NCBI RefSeq assembly: GCF_002102255.1 | Contig: NZ_LQPH01000189.1 | Coordinates: 1 to 58,791, forward strand | Length of the DNA stretch: 58,791 nt | Direction of reading: 5' to 3' | Origin: Mycobacterium nebraskense | GTDB taxonomy: Bacteria; Actinomycetota; Actinomycetes; Mycobacteriales; Mycobacteriaceae | In this document: positions 8,316 to 17,192 of the stretch, piece by piece | How positions within the stretch are numbered: the first letter of the stretch is position 1 | How the letters are laid out: every line of letters begins with the position of its first letter | Translations under genes and position numbers: made by a program | Notes under the pieces: generated by a model | The model's database searches: none | The model's input: only the letters and a program-made list of their open reading frames with translations | What the model was told of the DNA's origin: nothing

Positions 8316-9948
8316 CCCCTCGCGGTGTGAGTGTGAGTGCGTCGATGAGCGCGGCGCTCAGGTCGGGGGCGCGCTGCGCGATGCAGGCACCCGCAATGCA
8401 CCGATCCGGACGCAGGAACAACACCGATTCCTGGTGGGTGTCGAACCAGGATTTGACGGCACCGCCAGAATCGCCCACGACCACGACGTCGGGATCGTCG
8501 TGTCCGGTCCAGTGCAGCTGTGTCACGGGCCGCAGCGCAATGAACCGGGCGCCCAGCGCTTTCCAGTTCGCGAAGGCGACGTCACCGAGAATCTTGCGGG
8601 GGTTGTTGTTCCAGCACAGCACGGCGAACCAGTCACCAAGCACGTCGTCCAACAACACATTCTGCCGGTCCCGGGTGTCGACCCGAGGCTGGATGAACAG
8701 TGTGCCCACCGGCGAGTCGGCCCGGCCGGGAGCGCTGTGCACGACGGCCCCCTGCTCGTAGCGCGGCATCGGCTTGAACCGCATCTCCAGGACATAGCGC
8801 TTGAGCGACGGCACAATTGACGCCGACCGCACGAGCAGGTCTCGCGCGCCCGCCACCCTGCGGTTGGTCGGCGAAATCACTCGGCCCACCATGGTGGAAA
8901 GGTCGATCATCGCTCGCGCGTGTTTGCGACGCTCTACGTCATAGGTGTCCAGGAGCTTGTCGTCGGCGCGGCCATTCACGACCGCCGCAAGCTTCCAACC
9001 CAGATTGGCCGCGTCACGGATCCCGCTGTTGTAACCCTGGCCCTGCCATACGGGCATGAGATGCGCGGCGTCCCCGGCCAGCAACAGGCGGCCCTTGCGG
9101 AACGCGCCGGCGATCCGCGAGTGATGGGTGTAGACGCGGCGCCGGATCACGTCGACGCGGTCCGGGTGCGGCACCATCCGGGCCAGCATCTGCGTCAGAA
9201 ATGCCGGATCTTCTGCCTGCTCGTCGGTTTCGTCGGCGTGAATCATGAATTCGAACCGTCGAATTCCGTGCGCAATCGAAATCGAGGCATAGGGGCGTTC
9301 GGGGTCGGCGCCGACCTCGCTGTTGGGGTGGCCGAGCGGGTCGTTGGCGATGTCGACCACCAGCCACCGGGTCGACGATGTCGTCCCGTCGAAAGACACG
9401 CCCATAGTGCGGCGCGTCATGCTGCGACCACCGTCGCAGCCGACCACGTAACGCGCTCGCAGGCTGGACGTTTCGTGGTCGCCCTCACCCCCGAGTTCGA
9501 CCGTCACCCCGTCGGCGTCTTCCTGACACGCCGTCATCGGACGTCCCCACCACACCTCGACGTGCTCGAATCGCTCCAGCCCGGCCAGCAATTCGGCGTC
9601 GACGAGCGGTTGCACGAAACCATTGCGCTTCGGCCAGCCGAAACGCGCGTCGGGCGGTGCCATTTCGGCGAGCACGCGCCGCTTAGCGTCGACGAACCGC
9701 AGGATCTGGTTGGGCACCGTGTGGGGTACGACCCGATCGGCCAGCCCGACCGACTGGAACGTCCGCAACGCCTCGTCGTCGAGCCCTACCCCGCGCGGAT
9801 AGTCGATCAGCGTGTCGCGTTCATCGACCACCACCGTGCGGATGCCCTGCAGGCCAAGGATATTGGCCAACGTCAAGCCGACCGGGCCCGCGCCGACCAC
9901 GACAACGTCGGCCTGGATACCTGCCGGCTCGCGCCCCGCGTCGACCAT
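8230..9948 (-). CDS. mhpA: FAD-dependent aromatic hydroxylase, MhpA-like
   Basis: A 572-residue class A flavoprotein monooxygenase with strong resemblance to E. coli 3-(3-hydroxyphenyl)propionate hydroxylase. The N-terminal VVGAGPVGL is the FAD motif, IDYPRGVGLDDEALRT is the family signature, CDGG is the second glycine motif, and RLLLAGDAAHLMPVWQGQG is the FAD/NAD(P)H fold closure. It should hydroxylate a monophenol ortho to the existing hydroxyl, giving the catechol cleaved by the adjacent MhpB. ATG is preferred over an adjacent GTG because it forms a TGATG overlap with the upstream hydrolase stop, as elsewhere in the operon. Confidence 0.92.
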   Translation of the reverse strand: MVDAGREPAGIQADVVVVGAGPVGLTLANILGLQGIRTVVVDERDTLIDYPRGVGLDDEALRTFQSVGLADRVVPHTVPNQILRFVDAKRRVLAEMAPPDARFGWPKRNGFVQPLVDAELLAGLERFEHVEVWWGRPMTACQEDADGVTVELGGEGDHETSSLRARYVVGCDGGRSMTRRTMGVSFDGTTSSTRWLVVDIANDPLGHPNSEVGADPERPYASISIAHGIRRFEFMIHADETDEQAEDPAFLTQMLARMVPHPDRVDVIRRRVYTHHSRIAGAFRKGRLLLAGDAAHLMPVWQGQGYNSGIRDAANLGWKLAAVVNGRADDKLLDTYDVERRKHARAMIDLSTMVGRVISPTNRRVAGARDLLVRSASIVPSLKRYVLEMRFKPMPRYEQGAVVHSAPGRADSPVGTLFIQPRVDTRDRQNVLLDDVLGDWFAVLCWNNNPRKILGDVAFANWKALGARFIALRPVTQLHWTGHDDPDVVVVGDSGGAVKSWFDTHQESVLFLRPDRCIAGACIAQRAPDLSAALIDALTLTPRGGDLQSGTGSVLYVAQPAPESSGAVAGPA

Positions 9949-10811
9949 CACCGCCCCAACAGGAAGTCGAGATGCAGACGATTGAAGGTCTTGGGGTCCT
10001 CGTACTGCGGCCAGTGGCCGCAGCCGGGCATCACCTCGAAGCGCGCATTGGGGATCATCGACGCGATGCGCCGGCCCTCGGTCACGTCCGCGGTGGGGTC
10101 GTCACTGGTCCACAGCACCAGTGTCGGCGCGGTGATCGCACCGTATTCGTCCGGGCCGATGATGTTGCGCGCCCGGATCTCGGGATCCTGCAGCGCCATG
10201 ATGTCGCGCATCGCGTCGACGAATCCCGGCTGGCGATAGACGCGTTGGCGGCTGGCCACCAGGTCGTCGTAGTTCTTGGACTTGTCGGCCATCAACCACT
10301 TGATCCGCGCTTGCACCGTCTCCCAGGTCGGGTCTTCGGCGGCGGCCATGGACAGGGTAATGATCCGTTTCATCACCACCGGGTCGGCCTGGGAGCCGCC
10401 GGCGGTGTTGAGGACGAGCCGGTCGACCACGTCGGGGTGGTCGATGGCGGCGCGGGCGGCCACCCAGCCGCCCAGCGATTCACCGCTGATGCAAGCCCGA
10501 TCGACGCCGATGGTGCGCAGGACGGCCATCAGGTGCTCCACGTAGTGGCGAACTTCCAGCGGGTGGCCGGGCTTGCCGGAGTAGCCGTGGCCCAGCATGT
10601 CGATCGACCAGGTCCAGAAATGCTCCGCGTGCGCGGCCAGGTTGCGGACGTACGCCTCGGCGTGACCGCCGGATCCGTGCAACAGAACCAGCACCGGCTT
10701 GCCTGGGTCACCCGCCCGCAGATAGCGCGTCCGCACTCCCCCGGCGTCCAGGTAACCCTGCTCAAAGGCGACGCCCTGAAGGTCGCTCCAGATGCTCTCG
10801 AACTCCGCCAC
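9948..10811 (-). CDS. Alpha/beta hydrolase, MhpC-like meta-cleavage product hydrolase
   Basis: First gene of the catabolic operon; 287 residues, matching the length of MhpC. It has LLHGSGGHAEAY, the nucleophile elbow G-E-S-L-G-G, a late LVLWTSDDPTADV carrying the acid, and the His in GCGHWPQYED. The combination with mhpA and mhpB makes hydrolysis of the 2-hydroxy-6-oxo-dienoate ring-fission product the natural role. The E. coli enzyme has G-N-S-M-G-G at the elbow, so the specificity may differ. The start is GTG with GAGAGGAA about 5 bases upstream. A divergent promoter region with inverted repeats separates it from the IclR gene. Confidence 0.85.
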   Translation of the reverse strand: MAEFESIWSDLQGVAFEQGYLDAGGVRTRYLRAGDPGKPVLVLLHGSGGHAEAYVRNLAAHAEHFWTWSIDMLGHGYSGKPGHPLEVRHYVEHLMAVLRTIGVDRACISGESLGGWVAARAAIDHPDVVDRLVLNTAGGSQADPVVMKRIITLSMAAAEDPTWETVQARIKWLMADKSKNYDDLVASRQRVYRQPGFVDAMRDIMALQDPEIRARNIIGPDEYGAITAPTLVLWTSDDPTADVTEGRRIASMIPNARFEVMPGCGHWPQYEDPKTFNRLHLDFLLGR

Positions 10812-10867
10812 GGTTCCTCTCTGGCCTTCAGATCGTGGAAATCGTATTCTCGTTCTTGACGTACTTC

Positions 10868-10895
10868 GTGTGCTAATATCGCACACTGGCGTGCG
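10868..10895. promoter_or_regulatory. Overlapping inverted repeats in the IclR/mhp divergent promoter
   Basis: GTGTGC-N7-GCACAC spans 10868-10886 with perfect 6-bp arms, and CGCAC-N6-GTGCG spans 10880-10895, sharing the central half-site. Both lie in the 128-bp gap between the mhp-type operon and the IclR gene. The spacer of the first repeat contains TAATAT, a possible -10 element. The position makes them candidate operators for the adjacent IclR regulator; binding itself is inference. Confidence 0.5.
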
Positions 10896-10939
10896 TTATT
10901 AATAGAGCTTCGCTCTCGCAGGGGAGGTCTGTCAAGGCT

Positions 10940-11617
10940 GTGGCAGGTTCGGCGACGGGTTCGCAGACGCTGGCCAGGGGACTGACCGCGCTGCAAATGA
11001 TCGCGGATTCCCCCAGCGGGCTAACCGTGCAACAGCTCGCCGACCAGGTCGGGGTGCATCGCACCATCGCCTATCGGCTGCTGACGACGCTCGCCGAATT
11101 TCGTTTGGTGGCCAAAGGAGAGGACGGTCGCTACCGGCCGGCTTCCGGGCTCGCCGTTCTCGGCGCATCGTTCGACCGCAACGTGCGCCAAGTCAGCCTG
11201 CCGACGCTGCGCGCACTCGCCGACGAGCTCGGCACCACGGTGTCGTTGCTCATCGCCGAGGGCGACCAGCAGGTGGCCATCGCGGTGATCGTGCCGAGCC
11301 ACGTCGCCTACCAACTGTCCTTCCACGAGGGAAGTCGATACCCGCTCGAACGGGGTGCCGCCGGAATCGCCTTGCTCGCGAGCATGCCGCCGCGCCCGGG
11401 GGAACGAGACCTGGTCACCCGCGCTCGCGAGAGCGGCTGGGTGAGCACCTACGGGGAGATCGAACCGAACACTTATGGCCTGGCCGTGGCGGTGCGCCGC
11501 CACCCGCCCTCCCCGCCGACTTGCATCAACCTCATCTCCCACCGGGAAGACGTGGTGATGCGTGGAAAAGATGCGGTCGTCAAAGCCGCGAAGCAGTTGT
11601 CCGAGCTGCTGAGCTGA
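10940..11617 (+). CDS. IclR-family transcriptional regulator
   Basis: A 225-residue regulator with the IclR N-terminal winged helix (LTVQQLADQVGVHRTIAYRLL) and a C-terminal ligand-sensing domain beginning around LPTLRALADELGTTVSLL. It is slightly shorter than usual (about 250). IclR proteins commonly control aromatic catabolic operons, MhpR among them, and this gene faces an mhp-type operon, so it is the probable local regulator with a pathway intermediate as effector. The GTG start has GGGGAGG upstream. It is followed after 14 bp by a KstD-like flavoprotein gene, probably co-transcribed. Confidence 0.88.
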   Translation: MAGSATGSQTLARGLTALQMIADSPSGLTVQQLADQVGVHRTIAYRLLTTLAEFRLVAKGEDGRYRPASGLAVLGASFDRNVRQVSLPTLRALADELGTTVSLLIAEGDQQVAIAVIVPSHVAYQLSFHEGSRYPLERGAAGIALLASMPPRPGERDLVTRARESGWVSTYGEIEPNTYGLAVAVRRHPPSPPTCINLISHREDVVMRGKDAVVKAAKQLSELLS

Positions 11618-11631
11618 AGGGATAACAATCC

Positions 11632-13245
11632 ATGTCGTGGGACATGCAAGTCGACGTAGTCGTGCTCGGCACTGGTGGCGCCGGGCTTACCGCCGCCCTG
11701 TCAGCGGTGGCGGCCGGGGCATCGGTGGAGGTCTTCGAAAAGGCGTCGACCGTCGGCGGGACCACCGCGGTGTCGGGCGGCGTCGTGTGGATCCCCGCTC
11801 ACAACCGTTCCCCCGACGGCGAATTGACGCCCGCCGAAGCATTGCGATACCTGCGCGCGCAGTCCCTGGGGTCGATGGACGACGAGTTGGTCGAAACCTT
11901 CGTGTACACCGGCCCGGCGATGCTCGACTTCGTTGAGGCACATAGTGGTTTGCGCTTCGAGATCGCCACTGGCTTCCCCGATTACCGACCGGAGCTGCCA
12001 GGGGGACAGCCCGGCGGAGGCCGGTCGCTGAGCGCGGGGCCGTTCGACCTGAACCAGATCGGCGAGTGGGGCAATCGGATCACCTCGTTTCCCGCCGATT
12101 GGTCCAACGTCGGTATCGACGCCGAAACGAGGGCGCGCCTGCACGTGACGATCGACGAAGGCAGCGACCTATGCGTCGCCGGCGCCGCGCTGATTGCGGG
12201 TCTGCTCAAGGGATTACTCGACGCCGGGGTCACACCGCACACGAACGCGCGCGCCGAACAACTCATTGCCGAGGACGGAGAAATCACCGGGGTGCGGATC
12301 GGCCTTCAGGGACGCACCATCAGCGTCCGCGCCCGGCGCGGCGTCATCCTCGGCACCGGCGGCTTCGAATGGGATCCGGCTCTGGCGCAGGCCTTTCTGC
12401 GTGGCCCGATGCATGGTGCGGTCTCTCCGCCCAACAACACCGGGGATGGCCTGCGCATGGCGATGGCGCACGGCGCGGACCTGGCCAACATGGGCGAAGC
12501 ATGGTGGGTACCGATCGTCCAGATCCCCGGCGACACGATCGAAGGCAAGCCACGCAGTCGCAGCGTGCGGCTGGAACGAACGCGGCCAAGGAGCATCATC
12601 GTCAACTCGGCGGGGCGCCGCTTCGTCAACGAGGCGTGCGATTACAACTCCATGGCCGGCGCCTTCCACTACCTCGATCCCCGCGACGGGTACGTCAACG
12701 ACCGCGGATGGATGGTGTTCGATTCAATTCACCTGCAGCGCTACGGATTCCTGGGCATCGAACCGGGGCAGCCCGTTCCGGACTGGTTCTGCGAGTCGGC
12801 GGACCTCGCCGAGTTAGCCGCCAAGACCGGCATCGACGCGGACGGCTTGACCCACACGATCGAGACCTGGAACCGCCACGTGGCCGCCGGCTCCGATCCC
12901 GAATTCGGGCGCGGCTCCAGCGCCTACGACGGGTATTGGGGTGACGACACCGCGACGACACTCGCCGGCAAGACCCTCGGCCCGATCGACACCGCTCCCT
13001 TCTATGCGGTGCCGGTGTGCATCGGCGCCATGGGCACCAAGGGCGGCCCGCGCACCGACCGCGACGGACGCGTGCTGCACGTCGGCGGTGAGCCGATACC
13101 CGGCCTTTTCGCCGCCGGCAACGCGATGGGTGGTGTCACCGGACGCGCCTACGGTGGGGCTGGTGGAACGCTGGGCCCGGCAATGGTTTTCGGCTACCGA
13201 GCCGGCCACGCGGCCGCCACCGGGAAGTCCGTCGACCTGAAATAG
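11632..13245 (+). CDS. FAD-binding dehydrogenase, KstD-like (second copy)
   Basis: A 537-residue flavoprotein with N-terminal GTGGAGLTAALSA, the KstD-like GGTTAVSGGVVWIP segment, a middle IIVNSAGRRFVNEAC segment, and C-terminal GGAGGTLGPAMVFGY. It is clearly homologous to the dehydrogenase at 5629-7368 but diverged. Two such enzymes in one cluster could perform successive ring desaturations (for example delta1- and delta4-type) before aromatisation. It sits directly behind the IclR gene, with AAGG about 11 bases before the ATG. The stop is 37 bp from the convergent histidine kinase gene. Confidence 0.9.
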   Translation: MSWDMQVDVVVLGTGGAGLTAALSAVAAGASVEVFEKASTVGGTTAVSGGVVWIPAHNRSPDGELTPAEALRYLRAQSLGSMDDELVETFVYTGPAMLDFVEAHSGLRFEIATGFPDYRPELPGGQPGGGRSLSAGPFDLNQIGEWGNRITSFPADWSNVGIDAETRARLHVTIDEGSDLCVAGAALIAGLLKGLLDAGVTPHTNARAEQLIAEDGEITGVRIGLQGRTISVRARRGVILGTGGFEWDPALAQAFLRGPMHGAVSPPNNTGDGLRMAMAHGADLANMGEAWWVPIVQIPGDTIEGKPRSRSVRLERTRPRSIIVNSAGRRFVNEACDYNSMAGAFHYLDPRDGYVNDRGWMVFDSIHLQRYGFLGIEPGQPVPDWFCESADLAELAAKTGIDADGLTHTIETWNRHVAAGSDPEFGRGSSAYDGYWGDDTATTLAGKTLGPIDTAPFYAVPVCIGAMGTKGGPRTDRDGRVLHVGGEPIPGLFAAGNAMGGVTGRAYGGAGGTLGPAMVFGYRAGHAAATGKSVDLK

Positions 13246-13282
13246 CCGGCCCACGCGCGCCTTGCGGTGAGCCGTGCGCAAC

Positions 13283-14560
13283 TTATCTGGGGATCGGCAA
13301 CTCGACGCAGATGTGGGTGCCCACCGGGACATCGAGAAAGGCAAACGTTCCCCCGGCGGCTTCCACGCGCGCCCGGTGCGACGCCAACCCGATGTGCCCC
13401 TCGCCCAAGCGGCGCGCCACCGTCTCGTCATCGAATCCCACGCCGTCGTCGGCCACGTGCAAGACGCACGTCTCATCGGTGATCCCGAGCATGACCGAGG
13501 CGCTGCGGGCCTGCGAATGTTTCACGATGTTGGACAGCAACTCGCGCAGCACACCAAATACGACGGGGTCGATTCCGCTGCGAATCGGGTAATCGATGTC
13601 AGTCGAAATATCGATGCCTGACCGCTGGGCGGTGAGCACGGCCAGCTGCTGCACCGCGGCCGCCAGCCCGACCTGCTCGAGGACGGCGGGATGCAGCTCG
13701 AAGGTCGCCTGCCGCAGATGCTCCGACGCCATCTGAAGACCGGCCAGCGCACGCTCGACGCGGTCATCGCCGGGCAATTCCGCGCCCAACTCGACGAGCT
13801 CTTGGCGCACCGCCAAGATGTCCTGCAGCGGCCCATCGTGAATGGACTCCGAGATCCGCCGCTGCTCGACGTCGGACGCGGTCATCGTCTGAGCGAGCAG
13901 TTCTTCGCGCAGCGTGCTGAGCCCGGCTACCGACCGGGTATGCCGCTCCTCGACGCGAACGGCAACAAATGCCGTGACACACAAGAATCCGTAGAGCAAG
14001 AACCGAAATGTGGCCTCGGTGACGCCGATCGTGCCGACCATTTCCGGGTCCTCGAGCACCGCGATTGCGAACCCCACCAGCGAGAAGATCAGCACCACCG
14101 CCGCCCGCCGGGACGAGACGTCGAGGCCTATCAGGATCGGCAGCGCCGTCATGATGAGCAGCGGATGGAGTCCGTTGGTCGACAACACTTGAAAGACCGT
14201 CAGCACGACAACATCGATGACCGTGAACGCAAACGGCTCCAGGCGGCCAACCTCGACCAACCGGCCCCGTCCGAGCCATCGTCGGCTCCGGGAGAAGGCC
14301 AGCGCCAGCGCGCACAGCGCGACCGCCGCGTACACGGCAATCAGCAGAGTTTGCTGAGCCCACTCGGATCGGCGGGTGTCGCTGAGCATCGCAGCGATCA
14401 TCAAGCCCACCACACCGATCCGAAGGACCGACGCGATTCGGTACGAGCGCACCTGATGAAGCCTGCGCACCCGACCCAGTTCCACGTCACTGGCGACCGC
14501 CACGCGAACACAGTACTCATCCGCGGCGGTTCCCTCCGGGCAAAGCGCGCCGACGCGCAT
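13283..14560 (-). CDS. Sensor histidine kinase of the NarX/NarL type (Rv0845-like)
   Basis: A membrane sensor kinase of 425 residues, the length I recall for M. tuberculosis Rv0845. Hydrophobic segments between roughly residues 45 and 200 form several membrane helices. The dimerisation/phospho-acceptor segment is RRISESIHDGPLQD with the acceptor His, typical of HisKA_3 kinases. The ATP-binding domain shows LLSNIVKHS (N box), DDGVGFDDE (G1) and GHIGLASHRARVEAAGG (G2). It is divergent from, and probably signals to, the NarL regulator next door. The N-terminal start is uncertain; an in-frame GTG lies about 17 codons in. Confidence 0.9.
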   Translation of the reverse strand: MRVGALCPEGTAADEYCVRVAVASDVELGRVRRLHQVRSYRIASVLRIGVVGLMIAAMLSDTRRSEWAQQTLLIAVYAAVALCALALAFSRSRRWLGRGRLVEVGRLEPFAFTVIDVVVLTVFQVLSTNGLHPLLIMTALPILIGLDVSSRRAAVVLIFSLVGFAIAVLEDPEMVGTIGVTEATFRFLLYGFLCVTAFVAVRVEERHTRSVAGLSTLREELLAQTMTASDVEQRRISESIHDGPLQDILAVRQELVELGAELPGDDRVERALAGLQMASEHLRQATFELHPAVLEQVGLAAAVQQLAVLTAQRSGIDISTDIDYPIRSGIDPVVFGVLRELLSNIVKHSQARSASVMLGITDETCVLHVADDGVGFDDETVARRLGEGHIGLASHRARVEAAGGTFAFLDVPVGTHICVELPIPR

Positions 14561-14607
14561 CAGAGTTTCCGCAGATCGCGGTCGCTTTGCGGGCTAGACT
14601 CATCGCC

Positions 14608-15261
14608 ATGGCCAGCCCAGCAACACCCGAAAAGGTGCGGGTGGTTGTTGGTGACGATCACCCGCTCTTTCGTGAAGGCGTGGTGCGTGCGCTTTCGTCG
14701 AGCGGTTCGGTGAATGTCGTCGGCGAGGCAGAGGACGGCTCGGCGGCACTGGAATTGATCAAGGAGCACCTGCCCAATGTCGCTCTGCTCGATTACCGGA
14801 TGCCCGGCATGGATGGTGGGCAGGTGGCGGCGGCGGTGCGAAGTCAAGGTTTGCCGACCCGCGTGCTGCTGATTTCGGCGCACGATGAGCCTGCCATCGT
14901 CTACCAGGCACTGCAGCAGGGCGCCGCCGGGTTCGTGCTGAAGGATTCGACGCGCAGCGAAATCGTGAAGGCCGTGCTCGACTGCGCGCAGGGCCGCGAC
15001 GTGGTGGCGTCGGCGCTTGTGGGGGGCCTTACCGCAGAGATCCGTCACCGGGCGGAACCGACGGGACCCGTGCTCAGCGCGCGAGAACGCGAGGTGCTCA
15101 ACCGGATTGCGCGTGGTCAAAGCATTCCGGTGATCGCGGGTGAGCTGTACGTCGCTCCCTCGACGGTCAAAACGCACGTGCAACGCCTGTACGAGAAGCT
15201 CGGCGTCAGCGATCGCGCGGCCGCCGTAGCCGAGGCGATGCGGCAAGGCCTGCTCAGCTAG
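14608..15261 (+). CDS. narL: Response regulator NarL
   Basis: A 217-residue two-component regulator nearly superimposable on my memory of M. tuberculosis NarL (Rv0844c). The receiver domain begins VRVVVGDDHPLF, with the phospho-acceptor Asp in ALLDYRMPGMDG and the conserved Lys in FVLKDS. The C-terminal LuxR/FixJ helix-turn-helix is REREVLNRIARGQS ... STVKTHVQRLYEKLG. ATG at 14608 is chosen over an upstream TTG because it begins the conserved protein. The 3' end overlaps the convergent E1-alpha gene by 8 bp. It presumably pairs with the adjacent divergent kinase. Confidence 0.95.
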   Translation: MASPATPEKVRVVVGDDHPLFREGVVRALSSSGSVNVVGEAEDGSAALELIKEHLPNVALLDYRMPGMDGGQVAAAVRSQGLPTRVLLISAHDEPAIVYQALQQGAAGFVLKDSTRSEIVKAVLDCAQGRDVVASALVGGLTAEIRHRAEPTGPVLSAREREVLNRIARGQSIPVIAGELYVAPSTVKTHVQRLYEKLGVSDRAAAVAEAMRQGLLS

Positions 15262-16171
15262 CAGCCGACCAGTGGTCGGGCTCGCTGACCGACGCCGCCG
15301 GACCCGCCGCCCGCAGCTGCGCGTTCGCGAAGGCCGCGGCCTCGCCCACCAGGTGCCGAGCGCGGCGTTCCACCTCGTAGAGGTGTCCGGCGCTCACGCC
15401 GGCGCGGGTCAGCTCTCGCCTGGCGAAGACCAAGGGATCGACTCCGGCAGGGTGGTTGGTCCGGTAGGTGACCGCCTCGACCATGGTGGGGCCGTCGCCG
15501 GCGCTCGCTCGGTGCACCGCTTGGGCGACCGAGTCATACACCGCCCCAACGTTCTTGCCGTCCACCGACAGCACGGGCAATCCGTGGCGCTCGCGCGGGC
15601 CGCGGCGCACACCGGATGCGTCGCGAACGTTCTCGACGACGAACACCACCGGAAGACGCCACGACAGCGCTATGGTCGCGGCCGATTTGAACTCGGCGGA
15701 ATTCACGGCGTCATCCCCGATGACACACAGCGTGACCTTGCCTTCACCGGCCACCTGCTGCGAATAGGCATCGCCGAGCGCGAACAAGATGGATTGCCGC
15801 AACGGGTTCGTAGTGGCAAAGATTTGCTTCCATTCGGCCGCGAACGGACTTTCCTTCACACCGGCGGCCACGGCCCGGCTTGGGGCGATCATCTCGGCGA
15901 TGGCCGGGCCCAACGGAAGCGTAAGACCGACCTGCTGGGCGTGCTCGAAATGGCGGATTGCGGTGCTCATGATGTCGCCCGGTCGAAGCGCCGCGATGGT
16001 GCCGACGGCCACGGCCTCCTGGCCGAACGCGGCCACCATGGGTCCGTTGAGCAGACCGTCGATGCGCGACTCTTCCAGTGCCATGTCAAGCAGTCGTAGC
16101 ACCCACATCCGGCGGTACAGCTCCAGCTGTTCACCGACGTTTGCGGCCGACTTTGCGGGTGTGCGGGCCAT
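15254..16171 (-). CDS. Thiamine-diphosphate dehydrogenase E1 alpha-like protein (Rv0843-like)
   Basis: A 305-residue member of the 2-oxoacid dehydrogenase E1-alpha family. It has the NGPMVAAFGQEAVAVG substrate-channel segment and the ThDP/Mg motif beginning IGDDAVNSAEF and ending about 30 residues later in VVEN. No beta subunit, E2 or E3 gene lies nearby, so it may be a single-chain or orphan acetoin/2-oxoacid dehydrogenase-like component. AGGAG precedes the ATG. In M. tuberculosis the neighbour of narL in this position is Rv0843, supporting orthology rather than membership of the catabolic block. Confidence 0.82.
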   Translation of the reverse strand: MARTPAKSAANVGEQLELYRRMWVLRLLDMALEESRIDGLLNGPMVAAFGQEAVAVGTIAALRPGDIMSTAIRHFEHAQQVGLTLPLGPAIAEMIAPSRAVAAGVKESPFAAEWKQIFATTNPLRQSILFALGDAYSQQVAGEGKVTLCVIGDDAVNSAEFKSAATIALSWRLPVVFVVENVRDASGVRRGPRERHGLPVLSVDGKNVGAVYDSVAQAVHRASAGDGPTMVEAVTYRTNHPAGVDPLVFARRELTRAGVSAGHLYEVERRARHLVGEAAAFANAQLRAAGPAASVSEPDHWSAAS

Positions 16172-16257
16172 GTGCCGGTCTCCTAACTCTCTGCCGTGTT
16201 GGACACAAGATCAACCTAGGGAGATTGGTGCGGCCGGACCTCCGCCGATCGGTCCGC

Positions 16258-16299
16258 AACGGGGATGAATCCCCGTTCCCCCAATCGGGGGACAACGCG
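16258..16299. terminator. Two hairpin-forming palindromes downstream of meaB
   Basis: The 20-bp palindrome AACGGGGATGAATCCCCGTT (16258-16277) is followed by CCCCC-AATC-GGGGG. On the minus strand both lie just after the meaB stop, so a terminator without a U tract is possible, which is common in mycobacteria. They are also about 90-125 bp upstream of the E1-alpha start, so a regulator-binding site for that gene is the alternative. Confidence 0.35.
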
Positions 16300-16304
16300 A
16301 GCGG

Positions 16305-17192
16305 TTAGTCCTGCTGCCGAGTGGGCGGCGAGAGCAGCTGCTCGGCCGCCGAGTAGGGGTCCTGGTCGCCGTCGACGACCGTCTCGGCGAGCCGGTCGAG
16401 GTCCGGGCGGCTTCGCAGCCGGGTTTGCGCCAGCGACAGGATCTGCGCTCGAGCGCGGGCCAGGCGGCGGGCTCGACTGTCGGCGCGGTGGTGGTCCTCG
16501 ATGGCGGCCATCAACTCCGCGATGCCCTCGCCGCGGGCGGCGATGAGGCTGACGATCGGGGCGTCGGTCTCGGCCCGCAGGTCCCGCACAGTCTGTTCGG
16601 CACCCTCGCGGTCGGCCTTGTTGACGACCACGATGTCGGCGACTTCGAGCACCCCCGCCTTGGCGGCCTGAATCGCATCGCCCGCACCGGGATTGAGGAT
16701 GACGACGGTGGGGTCGGCGACGGCGGCGATCTCGATCTCGGACTGCCCCACCCCCACGGTCTCCAGCAGGACCACGTGGTAACCGATCGCCCCCAGCAGC
16801 CGGATGGCGGCGGGGACCGCAGCGGCCAGTCCCCCGAGGTGGCCACGGGTTGCCACCGACCGGATCAACACGTCGGAGTCGTTGATATGCGCGGCCATTC
16901 GTATTCGATCGCCCAACAGCGCACCACCGCTGAACGGCGACGACGGGTCCACCGCCAACACGGCCACCCGACACCCCCGCTCTCGGTAGGCGCCGACCAG
17001 GGCGGCGATCGTCGTGGACTTGCCCGCGCCCGGCGGCCCGGTGATGCCCACGACAAGGGTCGCACTCACAGACGACGGCTCGATACTCGCCAGTACCTCG
17101 TCGCGGCGCTCGCCCTCGACCAGCGAAAGTAGCCGGCCCGCCGCGCGCGGAGATCCGTTGCGCGCGCCGGCAATCAAGTCGGCGATCTCCAT
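16305..17192 (-). CDS. meaB: MeaB/ArgK-type G3E GTPase, chaperone of a B12-dependent acyl-CoA mutase
   Basis: A 295-residue G3E P-loop GTPase. Visible motifs are Walker A GPPGAGKST, the family segment VAVLAVDPSSPFSGGALLGDR, the switch-region LETVGVGQSE, and the base-recognition NKAD. MeaB proteins gate cobalamin loading and protect methylmalonyl-CoA-type mutases. A mutase large subunit and a B12-binding subunit lie about 11 kb away in the same catabolic region (28158-30160), so this is most likely their dedicated chaperone. The ATG directly abuts the thiolase stop (TAA then ATG), implying one transcript. Confidence 0.9.
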   Translation of the reverse strand: MEIADLIAGARNGSPRAAGRLLSLVEGERRDEVLASIEPSSVSATLVVGITGPPGAGKSTTIAALVGAYRERGCRVAVLAVDPSSPFSGGALLGDRIRMAAHINDSDVLIRSVATRGHLGGLAAAVPAAIRLLGAIGYHVVLLETVGVGQSEIEIAAVADPTVVILNPGAGDAIQAAKAGVLEVADIVVVNKADREGAEQTVRDLRAETDAPIVSLIAARGEGIAELMAAIEDHHRADSRARRLARARAQILSLAQTRLRSRPDLDRLAETVVDGDQDPYSAAEQLLSPPTRQQD

